A stretch of 64,000 nt of DNA from Ancistrus triradiatus (taxonomy: Eukaryota; Chordata; Actinopteri; Siluriformes; Loricariidae). Both the position numbers and the translations under genes were made by a program. The stretch covers positions 62,001 to 126,000 of the forward strand of contig JAJAGP010001497.1 in assembly GCA_025084515.1 (NCBI GenBank), given 5' to 3'. The notes under the pieces were generated by a model, which saw only the letters and a program-made list of their open reading frames with translations, searched no databases and was not told the origin of the DNA. Of this stretch, positions 33,018 to 42,389 are shown one piece after another; position 1 is the first letter of the stretch, and the number at the start of each line of letters is the position of its first letter.

Positions 33018-33875
33018 ATGGCTTCTGCTGTGCTTGTTCCCTGTGCCGAGTGTGGCATGTTTAGCTATTCTTCCTTCGTCAGTAGTGTAAATTTTACTTG
33101 TGATAGGTGTAGGCTTGTAGCCAGTCTGACGGAGAAGATTGTAGTTTTAGAGGCGCGCATCCAGACATTAGAGAAGCTAGCTCAGCTCCTAGCTTAGCAG
33201 ATCTGGATGCCACAGGTGAAGTTAGAGCCCTGGTGGAGTCCTCGCAGCAGGGCAAGTGGATGACGGTTCGGCGACGTAGTCGTAAGGCTAGTCCACGAGA
33301 GCACCACTCTTTACCTGTTCACGTGTCCAACAGGTTTGCCCTCCTCAGTGAAACACCCACTGAGCAGCCTGTTGAAAGAGCTCTGGTCATAGGTGACTAT
33401 TTTACGACACGTGAAACTTGCTACCCCTTTAGGGACACCAGCAGCTAGAGTTCTCTGTATCCCCGGAGCCAGAGTGCCTGACGTTGTAACGAGTCTTAGT
33501 GAACTCGAGAGCCGCAGATTCTCTAGGATAGTTATTCATGTAGGGGCTAATGATATACGCCTTCGTCAGTCAGAGGTTACTAAGGCTAATTTTGTAGAGG
33601 TGGTTAGCGTGGCGAAGGCGATGTCCAATGCTGTAGTGTGCTCTGGCCCCATCCCAATAGGCGAGGTGACCAAGCCTACAGCAGGTTATGGTCGCTGAAC
33701 TGCTGGCTGTCCAACTGGTGCTCTGAAAACAACGTGGGCTATATAGACAACTGGATAGCCTTTAAAGGTAAGCCTGGCCTTTTAGGATGGGATGGTGTGC
33801 ATCCCACTCTGGAGGGTGCTGCTCTCATCTCCTGCAACATTGCCCATAGTCTTATGGCCCAATTGGTTAGGGGCT
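33018..33875 (+). pseudogene. LINE copy 3 ORF1 with SGNH esterase blocks
   Basis: The start MASAVLVPCAECGM is followed by the second CxxC (CDRC). Then come ERALVIGDY (block I with the GDS serine changed by a 2-nt loss), RIVIHVGANDIRLRQSE (block III intact) and LLGWDGVHPTLEGAALIS (block V with catalytic Asp and His). Frames change near 33215 and 33395. It is the clearest view of the esterase-type ORF1 of this LINE family. Confidence 0.65.
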
Positions 33876-33973
33876 GACTATCCAGAGCAGGGGTCAGGCA
33901 GCAGACAGACCGGCTTAACCAACTCTCTGCTGGTAGCCATGCACTGTCAACCAGAACCCACATTATTGAAACT

Positions 33974-36900
33974 GTGTCTGTTACCCGCATCTGCCCTAAA
34001 CGTAAACACTCTCAAAAAGTCTGTTTTAATAACCTCATTTGTATAAACACAGATAGCTGCCAAAGAAATAACAACATTAGACTAAAGCTAGGATTACTTA
34101 ACATTAGATCACTTACAAACAAAGCAGTGATTGTAAATGAAATGATCACTGATAAACGCTTACACGCTCTCTGTCTCACTGAGACTTGGATTAGACCTGA
34201 TGAATATTTAGCCTTAAATGAAGCTTCCCCTCCTTGATACAGTCATGCTAGTCGCCCTTGTCCTAATGGTCAGGGGGGAGGCATAGCTACATTTTTTTGA
34301 CAAAGAGTTAGGTGTTACAGCTAAATCCCAATACAAGGCTAATTCTTTTGAAATACTGATTCTTAATGTGACTGATCCATCATTATGGAAGTCAAAACCA
34401 CACTCTTTTCAGCTTATCACTATTTACCGCCCTCCTGGTCCCTATTCAGAATTTCTTCAGGAATTTGCTAACTTTCTTTCCTGCTTACTACTGTCAACAG
34501 ATAAGGCTTTAATTGTAGGTGATTTCAATATTCACTTTGACAAAGAGCAGGATCCACTTAAAATTGCTTGTGAGTCCATTTTAGAATCCATGGGTATCAC
34601 TCAGAATGTGATGGGACCAACCCACCGCTGTAATCATACTTTAGATCTAATATTAACATTTGGTATCAATATAGATAACCTTGATGTTTTCCCGCAACGT
34701 GATTTGATTTCAGATCACTATCTTTTAGTATTTGAGCTATCTCTAATAAATAAAATCCTTCGCCTCGTTATCACACCAAGCACACTATCACAGGTGCTAC
34801 TCCTGCTGCGTTTATTAAAAACCTACCAGACTTGAAATTTAATACACCTACAGAGATCAATCATCTTGAGTGCGTAAATGACCAATTAGAATGTGTGCTT
34901 CGCTCAACCCTGGACATCATTGCTCCTGCTGGGGTCAAACACATTAGGGAAAAAAGGCTAGCACCATAGTATAATGATCACACCTGTACCTTAAAGCAAA
35001 GAAAACAGCATCTAGAGCGGAGACATAGTAAATTGGAGGTGTTTAAGATTGCTTTGAGGGACAGCACGACAGAGTATAAGCATGCCCTTACTAAAGCTAA
35101 AGCTGCATACTTCTCCTCAATCACAGAGAAAAATAAGAATAATCCAAGATTTCTCTTTAATACAGTCTTCAAATTAACAAAAAACCCCACAGAAAGTGAT
35201 TCTCCCATTCTGTGTAATTTTAACAGTAATGATTTCATGACTTTCTTTAATGATAAGATAGAAAACATTAGGCATAAAACTCAATGCTCATCACATCACC
35301 AAACTATTCAGCAACCTTCCAGATGCAGCACTAGTGAAACCTCTGTTTAATGAGCTGTAAATGACCATTAGAATCTTTTACCCCAATTACTAATACTGAA
35401 CTATCCGCACTGATCAGCTCATCTAAGTCATCAACATGTTTATTAGATCCAATTCCTACACGTCTACTCAAACAAGTAATACCTAGTATTATAGAGCCAG
35501 TGTTGGTTATTTTAAATTTATCCCTTACCTTTGATTATGTGCCCAAATCCTTTAAGTCTGCCATTATCAAACCACTGATTAAAAAAGCCAATCTTGACCC
35601 TTGTGTGATATCTAATTATAGACCAATTTCAAATCTACCATTTCTGTCCAAAATCTTAGAAAAAGCCGTCTATCAGCAGCTCTGCAGTTACCTCCAAAGG
35701 AATTAAATTTATGAAATATTTCAGTCTGGCTTCAGGCCCCATCATAGTACTGAAACAGCATTAATTAGGGCACTAAATGACTTGTTAATGTCCTCAAATA
35801 AGGGATGTGTTTCTCTTCTTGTTCTGTTAGATTTAAGTACAGCATTTGACACACTAGATCACGATGTTTTACTAAACAGACTAGAAAATACTGTAGGTAT
35901 TAAGGGATTGGCACTTTCTTGGTTTAAATCCTACTTAACCGACCGGTACCAGTTTGTTCATATAAAAAATCTAAGGTCTAAGCTCTCAAAAGTGAAGTAT
36001 GGCATGCCTCAGGGGTCAGTGCTTGGCCCACTTTTATTCTCTCTGTACATGCTGCCACTAGGCTCAGTTATTCATAAACATTAGTTTCCACTCCTATGCA
36101 GATGATACACAGCTGTACATATCAGCCAAACCTAATGACTGCCTTTTAATCAACACAATTGAGGACTGTGTAAAGGAAATACAATATTGGATGTTATTTA
36201 ATTTTCTCTTACTTAACTCAAATAAAACTGAGGTTCTGTTAGTGGGACACAAGGCTGTGAGAGACAGGTTGACTACATCTATCCTAAATCTAGATGGCTG
36301 TCCAGTATTGTCCAGTCTGTCTGTAAAAAACTTAGGGGTCACATTTGATTCAGATCTCTCTTTTGATGCACATATCAACAGCATCACTCGAATTGCTTTC
36401 TTTCAATTACGTAATATCACTAAACTTAGAAATATCCCCTCTTTTAATGATGCAGAGAAACTTGTTCATGCGTTTATAACCACAAGGTTGGATTACTGTA
36501 ACGCCTTACTCACTCGATGCTCTAGTAAATCTATAAATAAAAACTGCTTCAGTTAGTTCAGAAGAAATGCAGCTGCCCGAGTGCTAACTCGAACTAGAAA
36601 ATTGGATCATATCACTCCTGTTCGATCATCCTGGCACTGGTTAACCGTTTCAAATTCCGCATTGATTACAAAATAATTCTTATAACTTATAAAGCTCTGA
36701 TATGGCCTGGCCCCACATTATCTGAGTGACCTCTCTTAGAGTTTTACAATCCAACGCGTCTACTTTCGTTCGCAGGGTGGTGCAGGACTTCTTTTGGTTC
36801 CTAGGAATTAAAAACGTCACAGCAGGGGGGAAGGCTTTCACATACAGATGCCCCCCCAACTCTGGAATAATTAGGATTGCATGCCGGCTTGGGTGGCTTG
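33974..36900 (+). pseudogene. LINE copy 3 ORF2
   Basis: Endonuclease: LLNIRSLTNKAVIVNEM, CLTETWIRPDEYLAL and VGDFNIHFD. RT: KKANLDPCVISNYRPISNLP (fingers) and LDLSTAFDTLDHDVL (palm A with catalytic Asp), then YADDTQLYISA read across a frame break near 36085 (palm C). The C-terminal thumb region holds KLRNIPSFNDAEKLVHAFIT. Multiple frame changes make it inactive. Confidence 0.75.
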
Positions 36901-38312
36901 GGGCCGGAGTCTGGAGTCATGTCTGCGTGCCTGCCGTTGTTCCGCTAGCCGGGAGTGTCGAGTGGCGATCTGGCTGGCTGAACTGGGCTCTTCGCGTCCT
37001 CGTGATCTTGACTCATGCATCCTTGCCTTAGAATAAGGGCAGAGCTGGGGTTCATAGTCCAAAGAGTCTTATCTATGGTGATCAGAAGACGTTGGGGCTT
37101 GGGCTGTCCTTCTGCTGCACTCGTGGGGGTTGCCAATGTGATGTCTCATGTTGATCCCTCTCTTGGCTGTGTTTCCTACCAGTTCTCCTCTTTCTAGCTT
37201 TCCTAGCTATGGCTGCTATAGCTTAATGCTTGGCCGTCGGGTCTCATGCTACACTTGGCATCAGTGATTGACATGGCATCAGTGAATTGTTAATAAAACA
37301 CTGTGCTCTTACATCAAATAACTAATTACATTTTCTGTTTTTCTCTCCGAGCTGTGTTCCTGAAAAGTTCCGGCCCCACACATGACGTTTCATCTGATGG
37401 AGCTCCACTCCTCAAGCTGCTTCCGTCATCAGCTCCCAGCCCCATCATACCCGGGCCACTTAATGTCGATGTGTGCTAACATAATTCACATTTTATTCGA
37501 CCATGACTCCATGACTTTAGTTTCGCTCTTAGATTTATCATCATACCTGGGCCACTTAATGTCGATGTGCATACTTCACATTCTATTCGAACTTTGACTC
37601 CATGACTTTAATTCGCTCTTAGATTTATCATCTACGCCGCCCAAGGAGGTTGGGTCCCTTTTTGAGTCTTGGTCCTCCCAAGGTTTCTTCCTAGAACTAG
37701 GGAGTTTTCCTTGCCACTGTCACCCTAGGTCTGCTCAATTTGGGATTGGACGTAGTTATTAGTAGATAATCTAAACTTGTAAAGTTGCTTTGAGACAATG
37801 CTCCATTGTAAAAAGCACTATATAAATAAATCTGACTTGAAATCTGACTTGACTTCCACTAGGGAAGTCCCCACTTTCCCTAGACGGCGTCAGCAACCCC
37901 TGATTGGATCCCGGCTAGCTCTTGTGGGTCTGTGCATTAACTCTGGCCAATTTATGGACCTGGTTTGGCATTCTGACCCAGCAGGGATGGCCAGTCCCCG
38001 CTATTATAGAAGGCGTCGGTCGCCGCCCAGGTACAAGCTGGGGTTGTTAGCTCTGTACATGAGCTGTTAGCGCCGACCAACTATATACCTGAGCTCGCCG
38101 CGCCCATTAGCTCCATCCCTGAACCTTCTGTGCACCGATTCTTAGCATCAACCCCTGCACCACAGTCCTTAATACCAATCCCTGTGCACCGTTCGCTTCC
38201 GCCGACCCCCGTGCCATGGTCGTTGGGACTGATTTCTGTGCACCGGTCATTAGCACCGACCCTTGCACCAAGGTCTTCAGTACTGATCCCTGAATTAGCT
38301 GGGGTACTGGGG

Positions 38313-38483
38313 GGACTGGGGTAGCCTAGCGGGTAAGGTACTGGACTATGGACCACCTCTGCCAAGCTGCCACTGTTGGGTCCTTGAGCAAGGCCCTTAA
38401 CCCACAATTGCTTGGACTGTAAGACTGTATCAACTGTAAGTCGCTCTGGATAAGGGCGTCTGCTAAATGCTGTAAATGTAAAT
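38313..38483 (+). mobile_element. V-SINE-like tRNA-derived SINE
   Basis: It starts with a tRNA-like head (ggtagcctagcgggtaaggtactggac), has a central conserved part with gttgggtccttgagcaaggcccttaaccc, and ends in the LINE2-like tail gctctggataagggcgtctgctaaatgctgtaaatgtaaat. This fits the V-SINE superfamily. It is inserted in the inner part of LTR element B. Confidence 0.75.
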
Positions 38484-39018
38484 TATCGCCGACTCCTATG
38501 CCATGGTCTTCCGAACCGATCCCTGCACAGCGGTCGTTAGCACCGACCTCTGCATGACGGTCTTCAGTACCGATCCCCATGCCGCGATCGCTACTGTCAA
38601 CCCCCATGCCACCATTGTTTTTTTCTACTCGTGTGCAATGGTCTCCTTTGTTGACCCCGGTACCAAGGTAATTGGCATCTGTTAGCCCAGCCAGGCGACT
38701 CACACCGACTTTTCTCTTGGTTCTTGTTGGGCCTAGCCCCAGTTCTGATCCGCCAGCGCCGAGCTCCTCCCCTGAGCCACCAGCGCTGAACTCCACCCCT
38801 GAGCCTCCTGTGCCGAGTTCTGCCCCTGAGCCGCCTGTGCTGAGCTTCGCCCATGAGCCGCCATCACCGAGCCCCGCCCCTGAGCTGCTCATGGCTAGTC
38901 CCAAGCCCGTACATTTTGGTTCCCAATTTCCATCAGGGGCTAACTGCATTTGGGTCGTAAAATCTTTATATTTTTATTTTTGCGGTACACCTGCTTTTTA
39001 ATATGGCGAACTGTAACA

Positions 39019-39436
39019 GGTTTGTCTGATCATTTTAGTAAATGTCTTTATAATCCGGTCCTTTTATCCAGCTAAGGTTCTTTGGATTAGCCTGTAGATC
39101 AGTGCAGGAGTAGGGCAGAACCACAGACTCTCCCACGTAGCCCATAATAACTTTATCCTGATCTTTAACTGTAACATAGAGGCTGATGTATCTGTACACA
39201 TCAGGTTTAACAAAGCACGTGTACAATCCTCTTTCCTCTTCAGTCAGGTCTGATATAATTAGAGAGAGATTTCCTGGAGACTGATCTTTAATCAGCTGAA
39301 ATCTATTTCTGTATGGCTCAGTATCACTTTGTATCTTTCCATGCTGATTTATGGAATTTCATCCAAGTAACTCCCTCAGGTTTGGTCTGTAGATCAGTGC
39401 AGTAACAGGGCAGCAGTACTGAACTTCCTGTGTATG
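39019..39436 (-). pseudogene. G4 Ig1 and Ig2 exon pieces fused without an intron
   Basis: On the minus strand the Ig1 exon runs from 39436 (GSSVLLPCYCTDLQTKPEGV, Trp in VTWMKF) with a 2-nt deletion near 39325-39335 that shifts the frame. It then continues YRNRFQLIKDQSPGNLSLI to YISLYVTVK. At 39163/39164 it passes directly into Ig2 sequence (DQDKVIMGYVGESVVL) without any intron. The first Ig2 Cys is changed to Tyr (VVLPYSC). Ig2 is cut at 39019 by LTR element B. The fusion keeps frame across the junction, but the other lesions make this a pseudogene. Confidence 0.7.
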
Positions 39437-40372
39437 TGTAGCCGGTGTGTACTAGCTGGTGAGACTCACATTCAAATACCCCTCTGCGGTGTGAAGCAAG
39501 AAGACAACTGGACACGCTTTGCCATTCACCTGGGAATTTATTCTGTATGTAAAATGAGAGCATCGAATGAATACAATGAATTCCCTCACATGCACATGTA
39601 CACTTCCTCCGGCGCCTCTAATGCTAACTGAGCATAAAATGTAAGTTTATCTTATTTAATAAGATACAATTACATTGCACTATTATTAACATGTTTACTG
39701 TAAAATACAACCCATTCATATAAAATATTTCACCAGGGATACAAATATGTTTTTATCTTTTTGTACAATAAACTTCATTAATCGACTAAGAACTTTGCAC
39801 AAATAACATTTCAAATGACCATACCTGTGATGTAAAATGATAGCATCGAATGAATACAATGAATTCCCTCACATGCACAGCACTATGTACACTGTCTGAG
39901 GAGAAAAAAAGGCGCCATTAGAGACGAATTGGCGGCAATTCATTCACTGATGGAAAATTACTGCATTCAATAAATCTCTCACTTACAAAATACATGTAAA
40001 ACATAGGCCATCTTACTCAAAAAGTATATTAAACATAATAAACAGATGATTAATACATGAAAAATATACTTTAGACAACTTTAACAAACTTTGTATACAG
40101 CGCATCGAAAACACACACCTTCCTCCGGCGCCTCTAACGCTAACTGAGGATAATGAATCAATATAACACCAATATAACTTTCCACAATAGGTGGGAAATT
40201 CAAAATAAAAGTTCTCTATATAAATCGGATAAAATACAAAACATTATGAAATTAACAAACAAAATGTACATAAAATAAAGCTTACTCACTATAGAAATAA
40301 ATAGTGAATTAAACAACGATTTTAAGTGAAATGTGAGCAATATAAATCTAAATTACTTTCACATCTGCTACA
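39437..40372. mobile_element. 936-bp solo-LTR-like insertion in the G4 Ig1 exon
   Basis: The insert begins TGTAGCCGG and ends CTGCTACA, a TG...CA pair with the short inverted repeat TGTAGC/GCTACA. It is flanked by TATG at 39433-39436 and 40373-40376, a 4-bp target-site duplication inside an Ig exon. It contains direct repeats of tagcatcgaatgaatacaat (39559 and 39841) and of cttcctccggcgcctcta. No ORF. A solo LTR fits best. Confidence 0.65.
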
Positions 40373-40418
40373 TATGCAGTGATCTCTTGTGTCTCCTGGT
40401 TACCTTCCAGTTTGCAGG
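40373..40418 (-). pseudogene. G4 Ig1 exon, 5' end beyond the insertion
   Basis: After a TTTCTGCAG acceptor the minus strand encodes ACKLEGNQETQEITAY, matching the start of Ig1 in G2 and G5. The exon then stops at the TATG duplication of the solo-LTR-like insert and resumes at 39436. Confidence 0.7.
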
Positions 40419-40751
40419 CTGCAGAAACACCAGTTAATGTTCTTCATTATTAAACCTCCCCGTACATGTAGATGTTTGATTATTCACAATACAGATCATC
40501 TTCATTTTCTCCTGCTGCTTTAAGACCGTTAATGACTTGCACTTGGAGGAAGAGCTAACTTCCCCCTCCTGTACTCATGAGCTCACACACACCCCAAACC
40601 CAAAGATGTTTAAATCTCACCGTGTTCTCATTTATTAATCTGTGTATATAAAGTATGAATGAACATCTGTAGCAAATGATGAGTTTATACAAAACAGATT
40701 GTGGTGCAGCATCAGAACAAACTGGATCTTGTAGAAGGGGAGAAAACTGAC

Positions 40752-40800
40752 CTGCAGTAAGATGAAGGCCTGTCAGGAAGAGAAGGAAACACAGTTGCAT
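40752..40800 (-). pseudogene. G4 leader exon (intact signal peptide, broken gene)
   Basis: ATG at 40798-40800 begins MQLCFLLFLTGLHLTAG with donor GCAG/GTCAGT in phase 1, identical in layout to G5. The exon itself is functional in appearance, but the downstream Ig exons of the unit are disrupted. Confidence 0.7.
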
Positions 40801-40980
40801 TCTTACTTAGAATCCAAACCTGAATGGGTCATCTACAGAGTTCATGACCAGCCCCTGTACAACTGCTGCACCGGGTCTGAATGGGATGAACACAACCTAA
40901 AGTCCCCATCAAACACGAAAATAGTGCTGCTTTAGTGAAGGTTCATGCACTCAGATCAACCAGCATGTGGTTTAGGCAAA

Positions 40981-40992
40981 GAAAGTGAAACT
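40981..40992 (-). promoter_or_regulatory. ISRE-like element upstream of the G4 leader
   Basis: GAAAGTGAAACT on the plus strand fits the ISRE consensus GAAANNGAAACT. It lies about 180 bp upstream of the G4 start codon. The equivalent in G2 is GGAAGTGAAACT. IRF-family regulation is inferred from the motif alone. Confidence 0.45.
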
Positions 40993-41509
40993 GAGTGAGG
41001 TAGAACTTGAGTGTGAGAAAGAGCAGCTACAGAATGTGACTAACAGATCCTAAAGTGTTAAAGAGAGAAAATAACTTATGCATACAAAACTCATGAATAT
41101 ATTTGTTTTATAAATAGTGAGCATGTACCCTGAGGGGGGCGCCAGTCCATCTCAGAGCTTCGCAGGGGGTCTCTCAGGGCCTTGCTGCAGCTCCACCAAA
41201 ACATCACAGAATTTATTATGAAGGTTAAACTATATGACTTCATTATGAATATATGACCATGTGTTAGTGGAGTCCTTGAGTTTATAGCATTATGTGTTTG
41301 TATTAAAAGTAGAAAATAGAAATGTTTTTTTCATTTTGACCTGACCTGCAGTAGCGTCTATTTCCTGTAGGTGGCAACATTACACTACATTTACCATTAA
41401 AACACATTTATCAGTCTTTAGTCTGAGCTGTAACAGGAACTGCAGATGAAATGTGGCTCCGGTGTGCATATACTAACTTTAACTGCAGAAACTTATAAGA
41501 CATGATTAC

Positions 41510-41615
41510 ATGATCACAGCTACAATAACATGGAAGATCACAAAACTCACGACAGTGAAAGGGATGAAGGGTAGATGCTCTGGAGGATCTGCATCAGCAT
41601 GGATGTCAGTCAGAG
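41510..41615 (-). pseudogene. G3 module-B terminal exon, broken at both ends
   Basis: The minus strand keeps ADPPEHLPFIPF and most of the helix. The acceptor CTCAG is changed (GTCAT at about 41615). The 3' end with CRKRNKG and the tail is missing: at 41510 the sequence jumps to 3' UTR sequence (cttataagacatgattacatg). The exon cannot be used. Confidence 0.65.
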
Positions 41616-41854
41616 ATGACGTTCAGAGAGAACAGCAGCTACGTTCAATAAACTTCATTCACTTAAAGAAAACAAACCACACAAACCGAACTCACACTAA
41701 ATAAAACCACTGCAGCAGCCGAGCCTCCACATAGGTGCTACATACAATTATATAGAGCAGATCATTATGGGGCGCTGTTTTACAGAGATGATCGTACTAG
41801 ATGATCGCATTCACTCATCAGCTCAATTTTTAGCGTTAAACTAAAGTAAAGGGC

Positions 41855-42070
41855 AGCTCGATGGTTCGGTGGGTGGCACTGTCACCTTACAGAGAGAAGG
41901 TTCTGGGTTCGATCCAGGCTAATTGGTGATTCTAAAGTGGCTGTAGTATGTGAGAGTGTGCGCCCTATGATGCATTGGTGCCCTGTCTAGGGTTGTTTCT
42001 GCCTTGCACCCTGTGCCACCCGATAGGCTCCTCCCACGACCCTGTCCAGGATTAAGTGGTAGAGCAGAAT
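41855..42070 (+). mobile_element. tRNA-headed SINE
   Basis: A close copy of the SINE at 3687, at the equivalent place relative to the module-B exon: gcagctcgatggttcggtgggtggc, ggttcgatccaggc, and ending ggattaagtggtagagcag. Shared position shows the insertion predates duplication of the unit. Confidence 0.7.
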
Positions 42071-42235
42071 TACAAATAAGTTGAGGTTTCTCTAGCATTC
42101 AGAACAGGAGCCTCATTCTCACCTGTTTCACCTTCTCACATCTCACTAATGCTAACACCTAATATCTTCGTATCAGAGACCGTGTTCCATCTGTCTCTAT
42201 TTAAATTAATCAATTTATTCATTTCTTTATCTTTA

Positions 42236-42300
42236 TATATCACAGTACAGTTCATAAAGGGGCGGAGTCACATCCTGCAGCTGTTTAAGGAGCATCATGC
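42236..42300. repeat. Conserved intronic block of the receptor array (copy 5)
   Basis: This holds tatatcacagtacagttcataaaggggcggagtcac and the tail cctgcagctgtttaaggagcatcatg, nearly identical to the copy at 4061-4130. The following host sequence to about 42390 matches 10640-10735. Confidence 0.55.
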
Positions 42301-42389
42301 CTTGATTTCTCCACTGGTATTTGAAGTGGATGTTAAAGGTCTAGTTGAGAGACCTGCAAGTTTCAGAGAATGAAAAACAGCTTTTTGTT

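Larger units (their letters stand above)
32500..37854 (+). mobile_element. L2/CR1-like LINE, copy 3 (near full length)
   Basis: The 5' end is as in copy 1 and the tail is gcactatataaataaatctgac at 37824. ORF1 has broken frames between about 33018 and 33875. ORF2 pieces are at 33974-34237, 34368-34835 (endonuclease with LIVGDFNIHFD), 35033-35350, 35500-36084 (RT fingers and palm with LVLLDLSTAFDTLDHDVLL and MPQGSVLGPLLF) and 36191-36556. The polypyrimidine tract of copy 1 is absent. Indels are frequent after 36540. It is inserted inside LTR element B. Confidence 0.85.
31817..39018 (+). mobile_element. LTR element B, sister of element A, split by LINE copy 3
   Basis: The LTR begins TGTCAGGGACAG (31817) and carries catctggagctaattgcatttgg at 32349-32371. 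The partner LTR end is at 38935-39018 (ggctaactgcatttgggtcg ... gaactgtaaca). The inner part (32437-32499 and 37855-38930) has Pro/Ser-type repeats like element A but no intact frame. LINE copy 3 and a SINE are inserted in it. Its right end abuts Ig2 exon sequence of G4, so this insertion or a linked deletion destroyed that exon. Confidence 0.5.

Noticed and set aside
40377..41509. A further gene between the G4 leader and the G3 terminal exon
   Set aside because: Only the leader, the upstream motif and shared intergenic sequence are present; no other exon-like segment with splice sites was found.
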